Notes under the pieces: generated by a model
Seen by the model: the letters and a program-made list of their open reading frames with translations, nothing else
Databases searched by the model: none
What the model was told of the DNA's origin: nothing
In this document: piece by piece, positions 1-10,077 of the stretch
How positions within the stretch are numbered: the first letter of the stretch is position 1
Layout of the letters: each line of letters starts with the position of its first letter
Assembly: GCF_900156315.1 (NCBI RefSeq)
Contig: NZ_FTNI01000007.1
Location: 199,839-263,838 of the forward strand
Direction: 5' to 3'
Origin: Microbispora rosea
GTDB lineage: Bacteria; Actinomycetota; Actinomycetes; Streptosporangiales; Streptosporangiaceae
Length of the DNA: 64,000 nucleotides
Program-made: the position numbers and the translations under genes

Positions 1-40
1 CTGACCCGCTGCGCCGCCGGGCCGTCGGCCGGCCTGACCC

Positions 41-346
41 TCAGCCCGCCAGTGCGCGGACGGCCGCGGTGACGACGACGGCGACCGCGACGACCACCAG
101 GAACGGCGCGCGCAGCAGCAGCGCGACGGCCGCCGCGGCGAGCCCGGCGGCCCGGGCGTCGACGACGAGCGTGCGGCCGTCGGCGAAGGTCTGCAGGGCG
201 ATCAGCGCGGCCAGCGCCGCGATCGGCACCAGCGCGGCCAGCCTGCGGACGAGCGGCCGCTCCAGCACCGCCGCCGGCACCGAAAGGCCGAGCAGCTTCA
301 CGGCGTAGCACCCGGCCGCGGTGACGACGATCGCGACCCAGACCAT
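41..346 (-). CDS. azlD: AzlD family branched-chain amino acid transport protein
   Basis: A 101-aa, very hydrophobic protein with about four membrane segments, the usual size of AzlD, the small partner of AzlC in export of branched-chain and related amino acids. The ATG at 346-344 overlaps the azlC stop by one base (TGATG), so the two genes are translationally coupled. I chose this start over the much longer open frame upstream because that extension is arginine- and proline-rich shadow coding of azlC. The pairing with AzlC is the main support; the sequence itself is low in diagnostic residues. The substrate is not shown by the sequence. Confidence 0.85.
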   Translation of the reverse strand: MVWVAIVVTAAGCYAVKLLGLSVPAAVLERPLVRRLAALVPIAALAALIALQTFADGRTLVVDARAAGLAAAAVALLLRAPFLVVVAVAVVVTAAVRALAG

Positions 347-1308
347 CAGCGTCCTCCTCGGGACGGGCGACGGGTGAGCAGCCGTGACACGGCGAGTACG
401 GCGAGTACGGCGGGCGCGGCGAGCACGGCCACCAGCACCGGCACGCCCGCGGTCACGAACGGCACGCAGACGAGGGCGAGCACGACGGCCAGCGCCGCCA
501 CCGCCACGGCCACCGCCGCCTCCGCGCGCCGGGGGAGCGGGCCCCGGGCCGGCGATGCGCCGGCTGCCGGTGTTCCAGGTGCCCGTGTTCCAGGTGGTGA
601 TGCGCCAGGTGCCTGTGTGCCGGATGCTTGAGTGGCAGGTGGTGGCGTGCCGGGCGGCGCCGCCTGCGGGCGGGCCAGCTGATCGGCCGGTTCCGGGAAG
701 GCCGGGGAAGCCGCAGGGGGAGCAGTGGCGGGCGCGGAGGAGGAGCGGGCCCGGAGCATGGGCAGGAGCAGGGCGAGGAAGACGGCCGGACCGGCGGCGT
801 CGAGCCCCCACGCCGCCGGATCGCCGAGCGCGGAGGCGCCCAGCGCGCCCAGGAACGTGGTGATGTTCCATCCGGCGTACAGGCTGACCCCGGTGACCGT
901 GAACCCGAGCCGGGCGAGGCGCCGGTCGGACTGGGCCAGGGCCACGGCGGAGGTCTCGTCGATCACCCACTGCGCGGCGAGCGGGCGGACCGATGCGGGG
1001 AGCCCGAGCAGCTGGGACAGTCGCAGCCCGTAGAAGGCGTTGCGGACGCCGAGCAGCAGCGCCCCGGCCGCGGCGGCGAGCGGGTTCCCGCCGCTGCCGA
1101 GCGCGCCCACCAGCGCGAACTGGGACGCCCCGGTGAACACGAACAGCGACAGCACGCAGGTCTGGACGACGGTCATCCCCGCGCCCGCCGAGGTCACGCC
1201 GAACGCGAAGCCCGACAGGCCGACGGCCGTGCCGACCCCGAGGGCGTCCCGCACGACCGCCGCCCGGGGCTTCGGCGGCAGGCCGGCCTGCACTGGTGTC
1301 GTGGTCAC
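346..1308 (-). CDS. azlC: AzlC family ABC-independent amino acid exporter, large subunit, with Pro-rich insert
   Basis: A 320-aa membrane protein starting at GTG 1308. The N-terminal half carries the AzlC pattern: GLSGFAFGV near residue 31, FTGASQFA near 58 and LLLGVRNAFYG near 83, followed by the ETSAVAL segment. AzlC proteins are usually about 230-250 aa. Here roughly residues 188-265 are a Pro/Ala/Thr/Gly-rich stretch (repeats such as GTQAPGA, GTRAPGT) inserted between transmembrane helices, with two or three helices after it. Codes with azlD as a two-gene exporter for branched-chain amino acids or analogues. The insert is probably a flexible loop made by short DNA repeat expansion and not a domain. 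Confidence 0.88.
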   Translation of the reverse strand: MTTTPVQAGLPPKPRAAVVRDALGVGTAVGLSGFAFGVTSAGAGMTVVQTCVLSLFVFTGASQFALVGALGSGGNPLAAAAGALLLGVRNAFYGLRLSQLLGLPASVRPLAAQWVIDETSAVALAQSDRRLARLGFTVTGVSLYAGWNITTFLGALGASALGDPAAWGLDAAGPAVFLALLLPMLRARSSSAPATAPPAASPAFPEPADQLARPQAAPPGTPPPATQASGTQAPGASPPGTRAPGTPAAGASPARGPLPRRAEAAVAVAVAALAVVLALVCVPFVTAGVPVLVAVLAAPAVLAVLAVSRLLTRRPSRGGR

Positions 1309-1414
1309 GCGCCCGAGAGTAACGAAGCGTGCAGGAACGTCCCGTATGAGGGTGAGTGGCCGGGTTCGTGCCGCCGACCCCTACCGGGGGGAGACCCGCG
1401 CGGGGTCGTGGCCC

Positions 1415-1540
1415 GGCTCTCCGGCGGTCCCGACCGCGCGGCTTTCCGGCGTGCCCTGCCAGGATCCGGCTTCCCGGTTGGCCCTGCCGGAATCCCGCCT
1501 TCCAGCGGGCCCGGTCACGACGCGGCCTTCCGGCGGCCGG
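1415..1540. repeat. Degenerate ~28-bp tandem repeat in the azlC-glgX gap
   Basis: The 250-bp gap between azlC and glgX holds no gene. It contains about five imperfect units beginning GGCTTTCCGG, starting at about 1415, 1440, 1468, 1496 and 1524. Units 2 and 3 are each 28 bp and align closely (GGCTTTCCGGCGTGCCCTGC against GGCTTCCCGGTTGGCCCTGC). There are no spacers, so it is not a CRISPR array. No function is evident. Confidence 0.7.
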
Positions 1541-1558
1541 GGCGGCGGCGGGAACGGC

Positions 1559-3679
<2,121 letters not shown>

Positions 3680-3747
3680 GTAACCTCATTCTCCACTGCT
3701 CGGGCGAATCGTGCACCCGCGACGACCCCTGCTCTCGCACGGGAACG

Positions 3748-3786
3748 CGGGAGCCCCCGCCGGATCGGGTCCGGCGGGGGCTCCCG
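3748..3786 (-). terminator. Strong hairpin after osmC
   Basis: A perfect 17-bp inverted repeat, CGGGAGCCCCCGCCGGA and its complement, with a 5-nt loop lies just beyond the osmC stop (3794) and before glgX (start 3679). There is no T-tract, which is common for actinobacterial terminators. It probably ends osmC transcription and insulates glgX. Confidence 0.8.
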
Positions 3787-3793
3787 CTGGTGC

Positions 3794-4222
3794 TCAGCCG
3801 ACGAGTTCGGCGTTGAGGGTGATCGTCGTGCCGGCGAGCGCCTTGCTCACCGGGCAGTTCGCCTTGGCCGTCTCGGCGGCCTCCTGGAAGTCCTCGGCCG
3901 AGATGCCGGGCACCTGCCCGCGGACGGAGATCACGATGCCGGTGATGCCCTCGCCCGGCTGGAAGGTCACGTCCGCCCGGGTCTCCAGCGACTGCGGCGG
4001 CGTGCCCGCCTTGGCCAGGCCGGCGGACAGGGCCATCGAGAAGCACGAGGAGTGGGCCGCGGCGATCAGCTCCTCCGGGCTCGTCTTGCCGTTGGCCGCC
4101 TCCGCCCGGGAGGGCCAGGAGACGTCGAAGGAGCCGACCCCGGAGGTGTCGAGCGAAACGGTGCCCGAACCGTCGAGCAGCGCGCCCTTCCACTGCGTCG
4201 TCGCGGTACGAGTGGTCGCCAT
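3794..4222 (-). CDS. osmC: OsmC-type organic hydroperoxide peroxiredoxin
   Basis: A 142-aa protein of the OsmC/Ohr superfamily, of typical length. The two redox cysteines are present: Cys60 in AAHSSCFSMAL and Cys123 in ANCPVSKAL. It reduces organic hydroperoxides in the cytoplasm using small-molecule or lipoyl thiols. The AAHSSCFSMALS context matches OsmC more than Ohr. Starts at ATG 4222, with a purine-rich AGGGATAT just upstream. It is followed by a strong hairpin, so it appears monocistronic. Confidence 0.92.
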   Translation of the reverse strand: MATTRTATTQWKGALLDGSGTVSLDTSGVGSFDVSWPSRAEAANGKTSPEELIAAAHSSCFSMALSAGLAKAGTPPQSLETRADVTFQPGEGITGIVISVRGQVPGISAEDFQEAAETAKANCPVSKALAGTTITLNAELVG

Positions 4223-4323
4223 GGCGATATCCCTTCAGTAAGCGGAGCCTATCCACAGTGACCTTAACGCCGCCGCCGGTGCGCATGGCCCACCGGCATG
4301 GCCCACCGGCATGGCCGGTCGGC

Positions 4324-5934
4324 TCACGCCGGCGCCACGCGGTCCAGGATCCCCTCCAGATCGAGGCCGGAGGGGAGCGTGCCGAGGGCCCGCCCCCAGT
4401 CGCCGGACAGGCGCGAGGCGCAGAACGCGTCGGCCACCGCGGCGGGGGCGTGCCGTACGAGCAGGGACGCCTGGAGGACCAGCGTCATCTCCTCGGCCAC
4501 CCGGCGCGCGTCGGCCTCTCCCGCCGAGGCGAGCCTCTTCAGCACCCGCTCGGCCGCGTCCGCGATCCTCCTGTCCTGAGCCAGGGCCACCTCGGCGAAG
4601 AACGCCTCGACCGCCTCCGACTCTCTGGCCATCACGCGCATCAGGTCGAGGGCTGCCACGTTGCCCGAGCCCTCCCAGATGCCGTTCAGCGGCGACTCCC
4701 GGAACAGCCGGGGCATCTGCGACTCCTCGACGTACCCGTTGCCGCCGAGGCACTCCAGCGCCTCCGCCGCGTGGACCGGCGCCCGCTTGCACACCCAGTA
4801 TTTGCCGGCGGCGAGCGCCGCCCGCCGGAACAGGCCCTCGGCCGCGTCGCCCCGGATCGCCCTGTCGGTCGCCCCGGCCAGGCGCATCATGAGCGTGGTC
4901 GCCGCCTCCGACTCCAGCGCCAGGTCGGCGAGCACCGAGCGCATCAGCGGCTGTTCGGCCAGCGTCCGGCCGAACGCCCTGCGGTGACGGGCGTGGTGGA
5001 GCGCCTGCGTCAGGCCGTACCGCATGCCGGCGGCCGAGCCGATAACGCAGTCGAGCCTGGTCATGTTCACCATCTCGATGATCGTCCGGACGCCCCGGCC
5101 CTCCTCGCCGACGAGGTAGGCGACCGCGCCCTCGTACTCGACCTCGGCCGAGGCGTTCGACCGGTTGCCGAGCTTGTCCTTCAGCCGCATCAGGTGCACC
5201 GCGTTGCGGGTGCCGTCGGGCAGCACACGGGGGAGCAGGAAGCACGACAGCCCGCCCGGGGCCTGGGCCAGCACCAGGAACACGTCGCACATCGGGGCGG
5301 AGTTGAACCACTTGTGACCGGTCAGGGCGAAGCTCCCGTCGCCCAGCGGCTCGGCCCTGGTGGTGTTGGCCCGCACGTCGGAGCCGCCCTGCTTCTCGGT
5401 CATGGCCATCCCGGCCAGCACGCCGCGCTTGTCCTGCGGCCGGCGCAGCCCGAAGTCGTACGTGCGGGAGGCGAGCAGCGGCTCCCACTCCGCGCGCAGC
5501 GACGGCGAGTGCCGCAGCGCGGCCACGGCGGCGTACGTCATGGAGATCGGGCAGCCGTGCCCGGCCTCGACCTGGGACCAGGTGAAGAACTTGGCGGCCC
5601 TCGCGACGTGCGCACCCGGGCGGGCCGACGTCCAGGGCGCGGCGTGCGCGCCGCTCTCGACGGCGACCGTCATCAGCTCGTGCCAGGCCGGGTGGAACTC
5701 GACCTCGTCGATCCTGTTGCCGTAGCGGTCGTGGGTGCGAAGGACGGGCGGGTGCTCGTTGGCCAGCCGCCCCCACTCCTGCGCCTTCGCCGAACCGGCC
5801 AGCAGGCCGAGCTGGCGCAGCTCCCCCGTAGCCCAGTCCGCTCCCTCCCTGGTGAGCCCCTCCAGCAGAGCCTGGTCGGCCGCGACGTCGTGGCCGGTGA
5901 GCGGGGGCACCTGGTTGGTCACGTCGTGGGTCAC
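4324..5934 (-). CDS. AidB-like acyl-CoA dehydrogenase family flavoprotein
   Basis: A 536-aa protein close in length to E. coli AidB (541 aa). The MTEKQGGSDVRANTTRAE stretch (about residues 180-197) is the AidB signature. It differs from ordinary acyl-CoA dehydrogenases, and the C-terminal half has the acyl-CoA dehydrogenase helical bundle and ECLGGNGYVEES. AidB binds FAD and DNA and is thought to protect DNA from alkylation; its enzymatic substrate is unsettled. I chose GTG 5934 because AGGAGG lies 5 nt upstream; the open frame extends another 1.4 kb upstream only as a shadow of the next gene. No ada/alkA neighbours are seen, so a role in alkylation response is inferred from family only. Confidence 0.88.
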   Translation of the reverse strand: MTHDVTNQVPPLTGHDVAADQALLEGLTREGADWATGELRQLGLLAGSAKAQEWGRLANEHPPVLRTHDRYGNRIDEVEFHPAWHELMTVAVESGAHAAPWTSARPGAHVARAAKFFTWSQVEAGHGCPISMTYAAVAALRHSPSLRAEWEPLLASRTYDFGLRRPQDKRGVLAGMAMTEKQGGSDVRANTTRAEPLGDGSFALTGHKWFNSAPMCDVFLVLAQAPGGLSCFLLPRVLPDGTRNAVHLMRLKDKLGNRSNASAEVEYEGAVAYLVGEEGRGVRTIIEMVNMTRLDCVIGSAAGMRYGLTQALHHARHRRAFGRTLAEQPLMRSVLADLALESEAATTLMMRLAGATDRAIRGDAAEGLFRRAALAAGKYWVCKRAPVHAAEALECLGGNGYVEESQMPRLFRESPLNGIWEGSGNVAALDLMRVMARESEAVEAFFAEVALAQDRRIADAAERVLKRLASAGEADARRVAEEMTLVLQASLLVRHAPAAVADAFCASRLSGDWGRALGTLPSGLDLEGILDRVAPA

Positions 5935-6026
5935 TGGTCCTCCTGTGGTCGATGCCGGGACTCGTCCATGCCGGGACTCCATCTCAACATCTCGGGCGGC
6001 CGCGACAAACACCGGACGGCAAACGG

Positions 6027-7568
6027 TCAAGCGCCCGAAATCTCCAGTCCGAGCTCCTGGGCCGCCTCCAGGGCGAGGTCGCGGGCGTAGTCCTGGTCGG
6101 CGCCCGCCTCGCACAGCACCCGGTGGACGCCCTCGATCGCGCGCCGGTCCCCGCGCCCGGCCAGGCCCCGCGCGGCCTCGGCCACCGTCGTCAGATCGCG
6201 GTCCGTCAGCCGGGAGACCAGGGCGTCCCTGATGGGGGCGGTGTCGGCGGGCAGCCCCGCGATGCCCATGGTGGCCCAGTCGCGCACTTCGTCGTCGGCG
6301 CACCGGCTCAGCCGGATCAACGTGGCCAGCCCGTCCTCGTGGTCCGGAGGCATGACCGCGGCGAGTGCCATGGGGTCGTGGACCGTGGGCTCCCGGCCGG
6401 GGGTATTGATGATCGTGAGCACCTCGGGGAGCGCCCGTTCGTCGGCCTGGTGGCCGAACGCGCGGAGCAGCGCCTCGACGACCGCGGGCTCGGTCTCGTG
6501 CCGGGCCAGGTCGCGCAGGATCTCCAGGACGCGATCCCGGTAGGGGTCGTGCCCGATGGCATGGCCGAGGCCCGTTTCCCCGCCGGGTCCCGGCTCGCCC
6601 AGCCCCGTCTGCCCGCCGACGTCCGTCATCTGGCCGAACTGCGCGAGCACGTCGACGCCGAACTCCCGCTCCACCGGGTCGTCGCTCTCGCACAGCCGGG
6701 CCAGCGCCAGGAACGTCTCCTCGTCGTGACGGGACTGGAGCGCGTGGACGGCCGCCCACCACGTCTCGTCGTCCTCGTCCAGATCGCGATAGGGCAGCGC
6801 GCGCCTGAGCAGCACGTCCGCGGGGGGCCGCAGGCCGAGAGTCGCCTCCAGGACCGTCGCGATCGCGGCGTGCCCCTGCTGACGGGTGATCGAGTAGAGG
6901 CCGTCGGCGCCGCGCGCCTCGACCGTGACCCGCCGGGTGCCGTCCGCGCCGCAGGCGTGGACCACCAGCACCGTGTGCTCGCCCTCCACCCTCGTGGAGA
7001 TCTCCTCGCGCAACACGGCTTCGAGATCCACCGCCGTCAGCCGCACGGCGATCTCCAGGGGGGTCGCGCCGTCCCAGCCGGGCGCGGACGGGTCGGCGCC
7101 GTGTTCCAGCAGGGACCAGACGATCCCGTACGCCCCGAAGATCGCGGCCAGCGTCAGCGGGGTGTCGCCGTCGTCGTCGGCCCGGCCGGGATCGGCCCCG
7201 GCGTCGAGCAGGATGTCGGCCACTTCCAGGTTGCCGTTCGCCGCGGCCCACAGCAGGGGCGTCCAGCCGCCCTCCTCCGCCGCGTCGGGGTCGGCCCCGC
7301 CGTCGAGCAGCGCCTGCACGGTCTCGGCGTGGTTCCAGCACGCCGCCGCGCAGAGCGGAAGGCCCTCCTCGTGCCCCCCGCTCGGCTGGTCCGGGTCGGC
7401 GCCGTACTCCAGGAGCAGCCTGACGATGTCGTGGTGACCGCAGACGGCCGCCCGGTAGAGCGGCGTCGTCCCCTGAGCGGGGTTCACGGCGGTGTCCGGG
7501 TGCAGCATCGCCGCCACCCGCGAGACGTCCCCTCCCGCCACCGCTTCCAATAACCTGCTGCGGGTCAC
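6027..7568 (-). CDS. Ankyrin-repeat protein with C-terminal HEAT-like repeats
   Basis: A 513-aa cytoplasmic protein without signal peptide or membrane segment. Residues about 5-180 form five ankyrin repeats (GTTPLYRAAVCGHHDIVRLL, GGWTPLLWAAANGNLEVADI, DGDTPLTLAAIFGAYGIVWS). The rest, about 260-510, is alpha-helical with HEAT/PBS-lyase-like repeats (VERREFGVDVL-type helices, AVVEALLRAFG, DDEVRDWATMGI). Such proteins bind partners; no enzymatic motif is seen. The start is GTG 7568; ATG starts further upstream would run into repetitive DNA. It is divergent from the DUF1707 gene. The specific role is unknown. Confidence 0.8.
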   Translation of the reverse strand: MTRSRLLEAVAGGDVSRVAAMLHPDTAVNPAQGTTPLYRAAVCGHHDIVRLLLEYGADPDQPSGGHEEGLPLCAAACWNHAETVQALLDGGADPDAAEEGGWTPLLWAAANGNLEVADILLDAGADPGRADDDGDTPLTLAAIFGAYGIVWSLLEHGADPSAPGWDGATPLEIAVRLTAVDLEAVLREEISTRVEGEHTVLVVHACGADGTRRVTVEARGADGLYSITRQQGHAAIATVLEATLGLRPPADVLLRRALPYRDLDEDDETWWAAVHALQSRHDEETFLALARLCESDDPVEREFGVDVLAQFGQMTDVGGQTGLGEPGPGGETGLGHAIGHDPYRDRVLEILRDLARHETEPAVVEALLRAFGHQADERALPEVLTIINTPGREPTVHDPMALAAVMPPDHEDGLATLIRLSRCADDEVRDWATMGIAGLPADTAPIRDALVSRLTDRDLTTVAEAARGLAGRGDRRAIEGVHRVLCEAGADQDYARDLALEAAQELGLEISGA

Positions 7569-7608
7569 GATTCCATGCTCACACAGCCCCTTCCGTGCGT
7601 CGTCCGCA

Positions 7609-7689
7609 GGGATCGTCTCTCCGGATCGTCTCCGGGATTCGTCTCTCCGGGTCGTCTCCGAGATCGTTCCCAGGATCGTTCCCAGGGAG
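7609..7689. repeat. Degenerate 11-15 bp tandem repeat in a divergent promoter region
   Basis: Six imperfect units of the type GGATCGTCTCC (GGGATCGTCTCTCC, GGATCGTCTCC, GGGATTCGTCTCTCC, GGGTCGTCTCC, GAGATCGTTCCC, AGGATCGTTCCC) fill the gap between the ankyrin gene and the DUF1707 gene. It occupies the space where both divergent promoters should be. A second, unrelated repeat follows the DUF1707 gene at 8415-8481. Confidence 0.75.
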
Positions 7690-7726
7690 GAGGGAGAGCG
7701 GGGCCGGCCGGGATACGGTGTAGGGC

Positions 7727-8416
7727 GTGAACGATCCGGGTGGTATGCGGGCATCCGACGCCGAACGCGAGGCAGCGGTGGAGCAGTTGCGCGTGGCCTC
7801 CGCGGAGGGACGGCTGACCCTCGCGGAACTGACGGAGCGGACCGAGGCCGCCTATCTGGCACAGACCCACGGCGAGCTCGCCCAGATCACCGCCGACCTG
7901 CCGGGCGGCGCTCCCTCCCCCACTCCCGGGCCCGCTGTGCCGGCCGCCCCGCAGGGCAGGATGCGCAAGTGGATCGTGGCGGTGATGGGCGACGCCAAGA
8001 GGACAGGCACGTGGCGGATCGACGACGGCATCGGCGCGGTCTGCGTGATGGGCGACGTGGTCCTCGACCTGCGCCAGGCCGAGGTGCGCGGGCGTGAGGT
8101 GGACATCGTCGCCACGTGCGTGATGGGCGACGTGAAGATCATCGTGCCGGACGGTGTCGACGTCGAGCTCTCCGGCGTCACGATCATGGGCGACAAGAAG
8201 GTCCAGGTGGTCGAGGCGCCTCGCGGCCAGTCCGCCCCCGTCGTCAAGGTCACGGCGTACGTGCTGATGGGCGATGTGAAGATCATCGGCGACTCGCGGG
8301 CCGAGCCGATCAAGCGTGGCTTGTTCGCCTGGAGCGAGTGGTGGCAGGAGCGCCGCCAGCGCCCGGGCCACGGCGGATACGAGGTGCCCCACCGCCGCCA
8401 CCGCGGCCTGCATTGA
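7727..8416 (+). CDS. DUF1707 (SHOCT-like) domain protein with LiaF-type C-terminal region
   Basis: A 229-aa protein starting at GTG 7727. Residues about 6-60 are a DUF1707 domain (MRASDAEREAAVEQLRVA, GRLTLAELTERTEAAY), the small helical domain common at the N terminus of actinobacterial membrane-associated proteins. After a Pro/Ala linker, residues about 85-205 contain repeated beta strands with VMGDVKI-type motifs (VAVMGDAKR, CVMGDVVLDL, CVMGDVKIIV, TIMGDKKV, VLMGDVKIIG), resembling the LiaF/cell-wall-active-antibiotic-response beta-helix. The C terminus is basic. No transmembrane helix is evident. The family is linked with envelope stress sensing; the specific role is not known. Confidence 0.8.
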   Translation: MNDPGGMRASDAEREAAVEQLRVASAEGRLTLAELTERTEAAYLAQTHGELAQITADLPGGAPSPTPGPAVPAAPQGRMRKWIVAVMGDAKRTGTWRIDDGIGAVCVMGDVVLDLRQAEVRGREVDIVATCVMGDVKIIVPDGVDVELSGVTIMGDKKVQVVEAPRGQSAPVVKVTAYVLMGDVKIIGDSRAEPIKRGLFAWSEWWQERRQRPGHGGYEVPHRRHRGLH

Positions 8417-8481
8417 TCGCGCCCACTGATAGCGCCCACTGATCGTTCGGGCCCACTCATCGGGCCCACTGATCGGGCCGC
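8415..8481. repeat. Degenerate 12-bp tandem repeat
   Basis: About five imperfect copies of GGCCCACTGATC (GCGCCCACTGATA, GCGCCCACTGATC, GGCCCACTCATC, GGGCCCACTGATC, GGGCCGCG) directly after the DUF1707 stop. The remaining space to the sigma-factor gene (8482-8591) includes CGGTGA/TCACCG inverted arms at about 8547-8573, a possible promoter or operator. Confidence 0.7.
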
Positions 8482-8591
8482 GTCGGCCGGCCACCCGGAG
8501 GATCGGCCCGCCGGGCAACGTCGGGACGCCCCCACGGCGTAGTCATCGGTGACCGTTCACCAAGGGATCACCGAGAACCTGGGGGCCGCAC

Positions 8592-9089
8592 ATGCGCGAC
8601 CGGGCCGACTTCGAGCGCTACGTCCAGCAGCGCTCGGACCGACTGCTGCGGACGGCCTACCTGCTCTGCCGTGACTGGGCCACCGCCGAGGACCTGCTCC
8701 AGACGGCGCTGGCCAAGGCGTGGCTGGCCTGGCGCAGGGTCGGCGAGAACCCCGACCCGTACGTCTACCGCATTCTGGCCAACACCCACGCCTCCTGGTG
8801 GCGCAGACGCTGGCGGGGCGAGCAGCCAACCGGAGTGCTGCCGGAACCGGCCGTCTGCGACTCCGCCGACCTGCTCGGCTCCCGCGACGCCGTACGGCAG
8901 GCCCTCACCTGTCTGCCGCCGAAACAGCGCGCCGTGATCGTGCTGCGTTACTTCGCCGACCTGGGTGACGCCCAGATCGCGGAGATCCTCGGCTGCTCGG
9001 CCGCCACCGTTCGAAGCCAGGCGAGCCGGGCCCTGGCCAGGCTGCGCGTCGATTCCGCCGCCCGCTCCGCGATGAGCCTGGAGGGCTGA
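8592..9089 (+). CDS. SigE-family ECF RNA polymerase sigma factor
   Basis: A 165-aa ECF sigma factor of the actinobacterial SigE family. Region 2 (about 8-75: RSDRLLRTAYLLCRDWATAE, then DLLQTALAKAWLAW) binds the -10 element and core polymerase. Region 4 (about 105-155: CLPPKQRAVIVLRYFADLGD, and IAEILGCSAATVRSQASR as helix-turn-helix) reads the -35 element. Starts at ATG 8592. The next gene starts one base after its stop and encodes a membrane protein, the usual place for a regulator of the sigma factor. The stimulus is unknown. Confidence 0.92.
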   Translation: MRDRADFERYVQQRSDRLLRTAYLLCRDWATAEDLLQTALAKAWLAWRRVGENPDPYVYRILANTHASWWRRRWRGEQPTGVLPEPAVCDSADLLGSRDAVRQALTCLPPKQRAVIVLRYFADLGDAQIAEILGCSAATVRSQASRALARLRVDSAARSAMSLEG

Positions 9090-9090
9090 C

Positions 9091-9879
9091 ATGACAATGA
9101 CCGACGACTACCTGCGTGACCTGCTCGCCCGGGACGCGTCCACGGCGGGAGGCGCGGGTGTCACCCTGGCCGACGTCGACCGGCGGGTGCGGCGCATCCG
9201 GCGCCGTCGCGGTGCTGCGGGGGCGGTGCTGGCCGGCCTGGCCGCCGTGGTGATGGCCGCGACCTCGCCGCGTACGGTCACGATCGCGCCCGACGAGCGC
9301 CCGGCCGCCGCCGCCATGGCCGGCCCTGCGCTGACTCCGGGGGTGTCGTACTTCGCGGGGCAGCGGGTGTTCCTCGAAAAGGAGATCGAGACGGGCGGGC
9401 GCGTCCTGCGGTTCCCCTACACGGGCATCAGCACCTCGGTGAACGTGCAGGTCGACTGCCGCGAGCCGTCGTACGCGTTCGTCTGGCTGAACGGCCGGTT
9501 GGAGACGCAGGGCGTCTGCGGCGTGCAGAGGGACCAGGTCGACCACCTGATCTCGTGGATCGACGAGTCCGGCGGGGATCTGAGGGGAGACAACGAGGTG
9601 GACGTCGCGCTGGTGCCGGTCCAGCGGGTGGCGGCGGACGGCGACCCGGGCGCGCCGATTCCCGCGCTGGGCGAGCAGGAGGCCGAGCGGGTCGTCGGCG
9701 AGACCGGCGAATACCGGACCGGCGGCAGGGTGACGATCCGGGAGGCGTGGCTGCTGACCGTGGCGCCGACGCCCATCAACTGCGACAGGGACATCGTGAT
9801 CCGCGGGCCGAACGGGCGGGAGATCCTGTCCTCGGCCTGCGACCAGCCCAGCGAGAAGCCGCCATCCCCGCAGGGCTAG
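9091..9879 (+). CDS. Single-pass membrane protein coupled to the SigE-family sigma factor
   Basis: A 262-aa protein starting at ATG 9091, one base after the sigma gene. Residues 1-45 are cytoplasmic and very basic (DRRVRRIRRRRGAAGA), residues about 46-62 form one transmembrane helix (AVLAGLAAVVMAATS), and about 200 residues follow outside. The outer part has cysteine pairs (VDCREPS, GVCGVQRD, NCDRD, SACDQPS). There is no HxxxCxxC zinc anti-sigma motif, so it is not a classical ZAS anti-sigma factor. Position suggests it modulates or is modulated with the sigma factor; this is inference. Confidence 0.7.
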   Translation: MTMTDDYLRDLLARDASTAGGAGVTLADVDRRVRRIRRRRGAAGAVLAGLAAVVMAATSPRTVTIAPDERPAAAAMAGPALTPGVSYFAGQRVFLEKEIETGGRVLRFPYTGISTSVNVQVDCREPSYAFVWLNGRLETQGVCGVQRDQVDHLISWIDESGGDLRGDNEVDVALVPVQRVAADGDPGAPIPALGEQEAERVVGETGEYRTGGRVTIREAWLLTVAPTPINCDRDIVIRGPNGREILSSACDQPSEKPPSPQG

Positions 9880-9934
9880 TGCCAATGCCGTTCAGCTGCC
9901 GATCAGTAAGGATTGCCAAGGGTGGCGGAGACAG

Positions 9935-9994
9935 CAACGGAGCTCCTGCTAGAGCAGCGTCGACCAAGATCACAGTCCAACAGGAGCTCCGTTG
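9935..9994. repeat. 14-bp perfect inverted repeat, possible mobile-element relic
   Basis: CAACGGAGCTCCTG at 9935-9948 and its exact complement CAGGAGCTCCGTTG at 9981-9994, 32 bp apart, in the 198-bp gene-free gap between the sigma-factor operon and the GNAT gene. The sequence around it is less GC-rich than its neighbours. It could be the remains of an insertion-sequence end or a MITE. The loop is too long for an ordinary terminator. Confidence 0.45.
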
Positions 9995-10077
9995 GATGTT
10001 CGGTCTGTCATGTCCGGCGGGGGCGGCCGACCACTCTCAGCCGCGGCGGAGCCTTCGGCTCGTCTGGCCGGTACAGA

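Noticed and set aside
1415-1540. CRISPR-like array (28-bp repeats)
   Set aside because: Units are adjacent and degenerate, with no unique spacers and no cas genes; the same holds for the other tandem repeats in the window.
4324-7341. A 1005-codon open frame on the minus strand covering the AidB-like gene and more
   Set aside because: Only the part from GTG 5934 has AidB similarity and an AGGAGG site; the upstream part is Arg/Gly/Pro-rich shadow of the ankyrin gene.
9091-9879. Zinc-binding anti-sigma factor
   Set aside because: There is no HxxxCxxC motif in the cytoplasmic part; only position supports a regulatory link.
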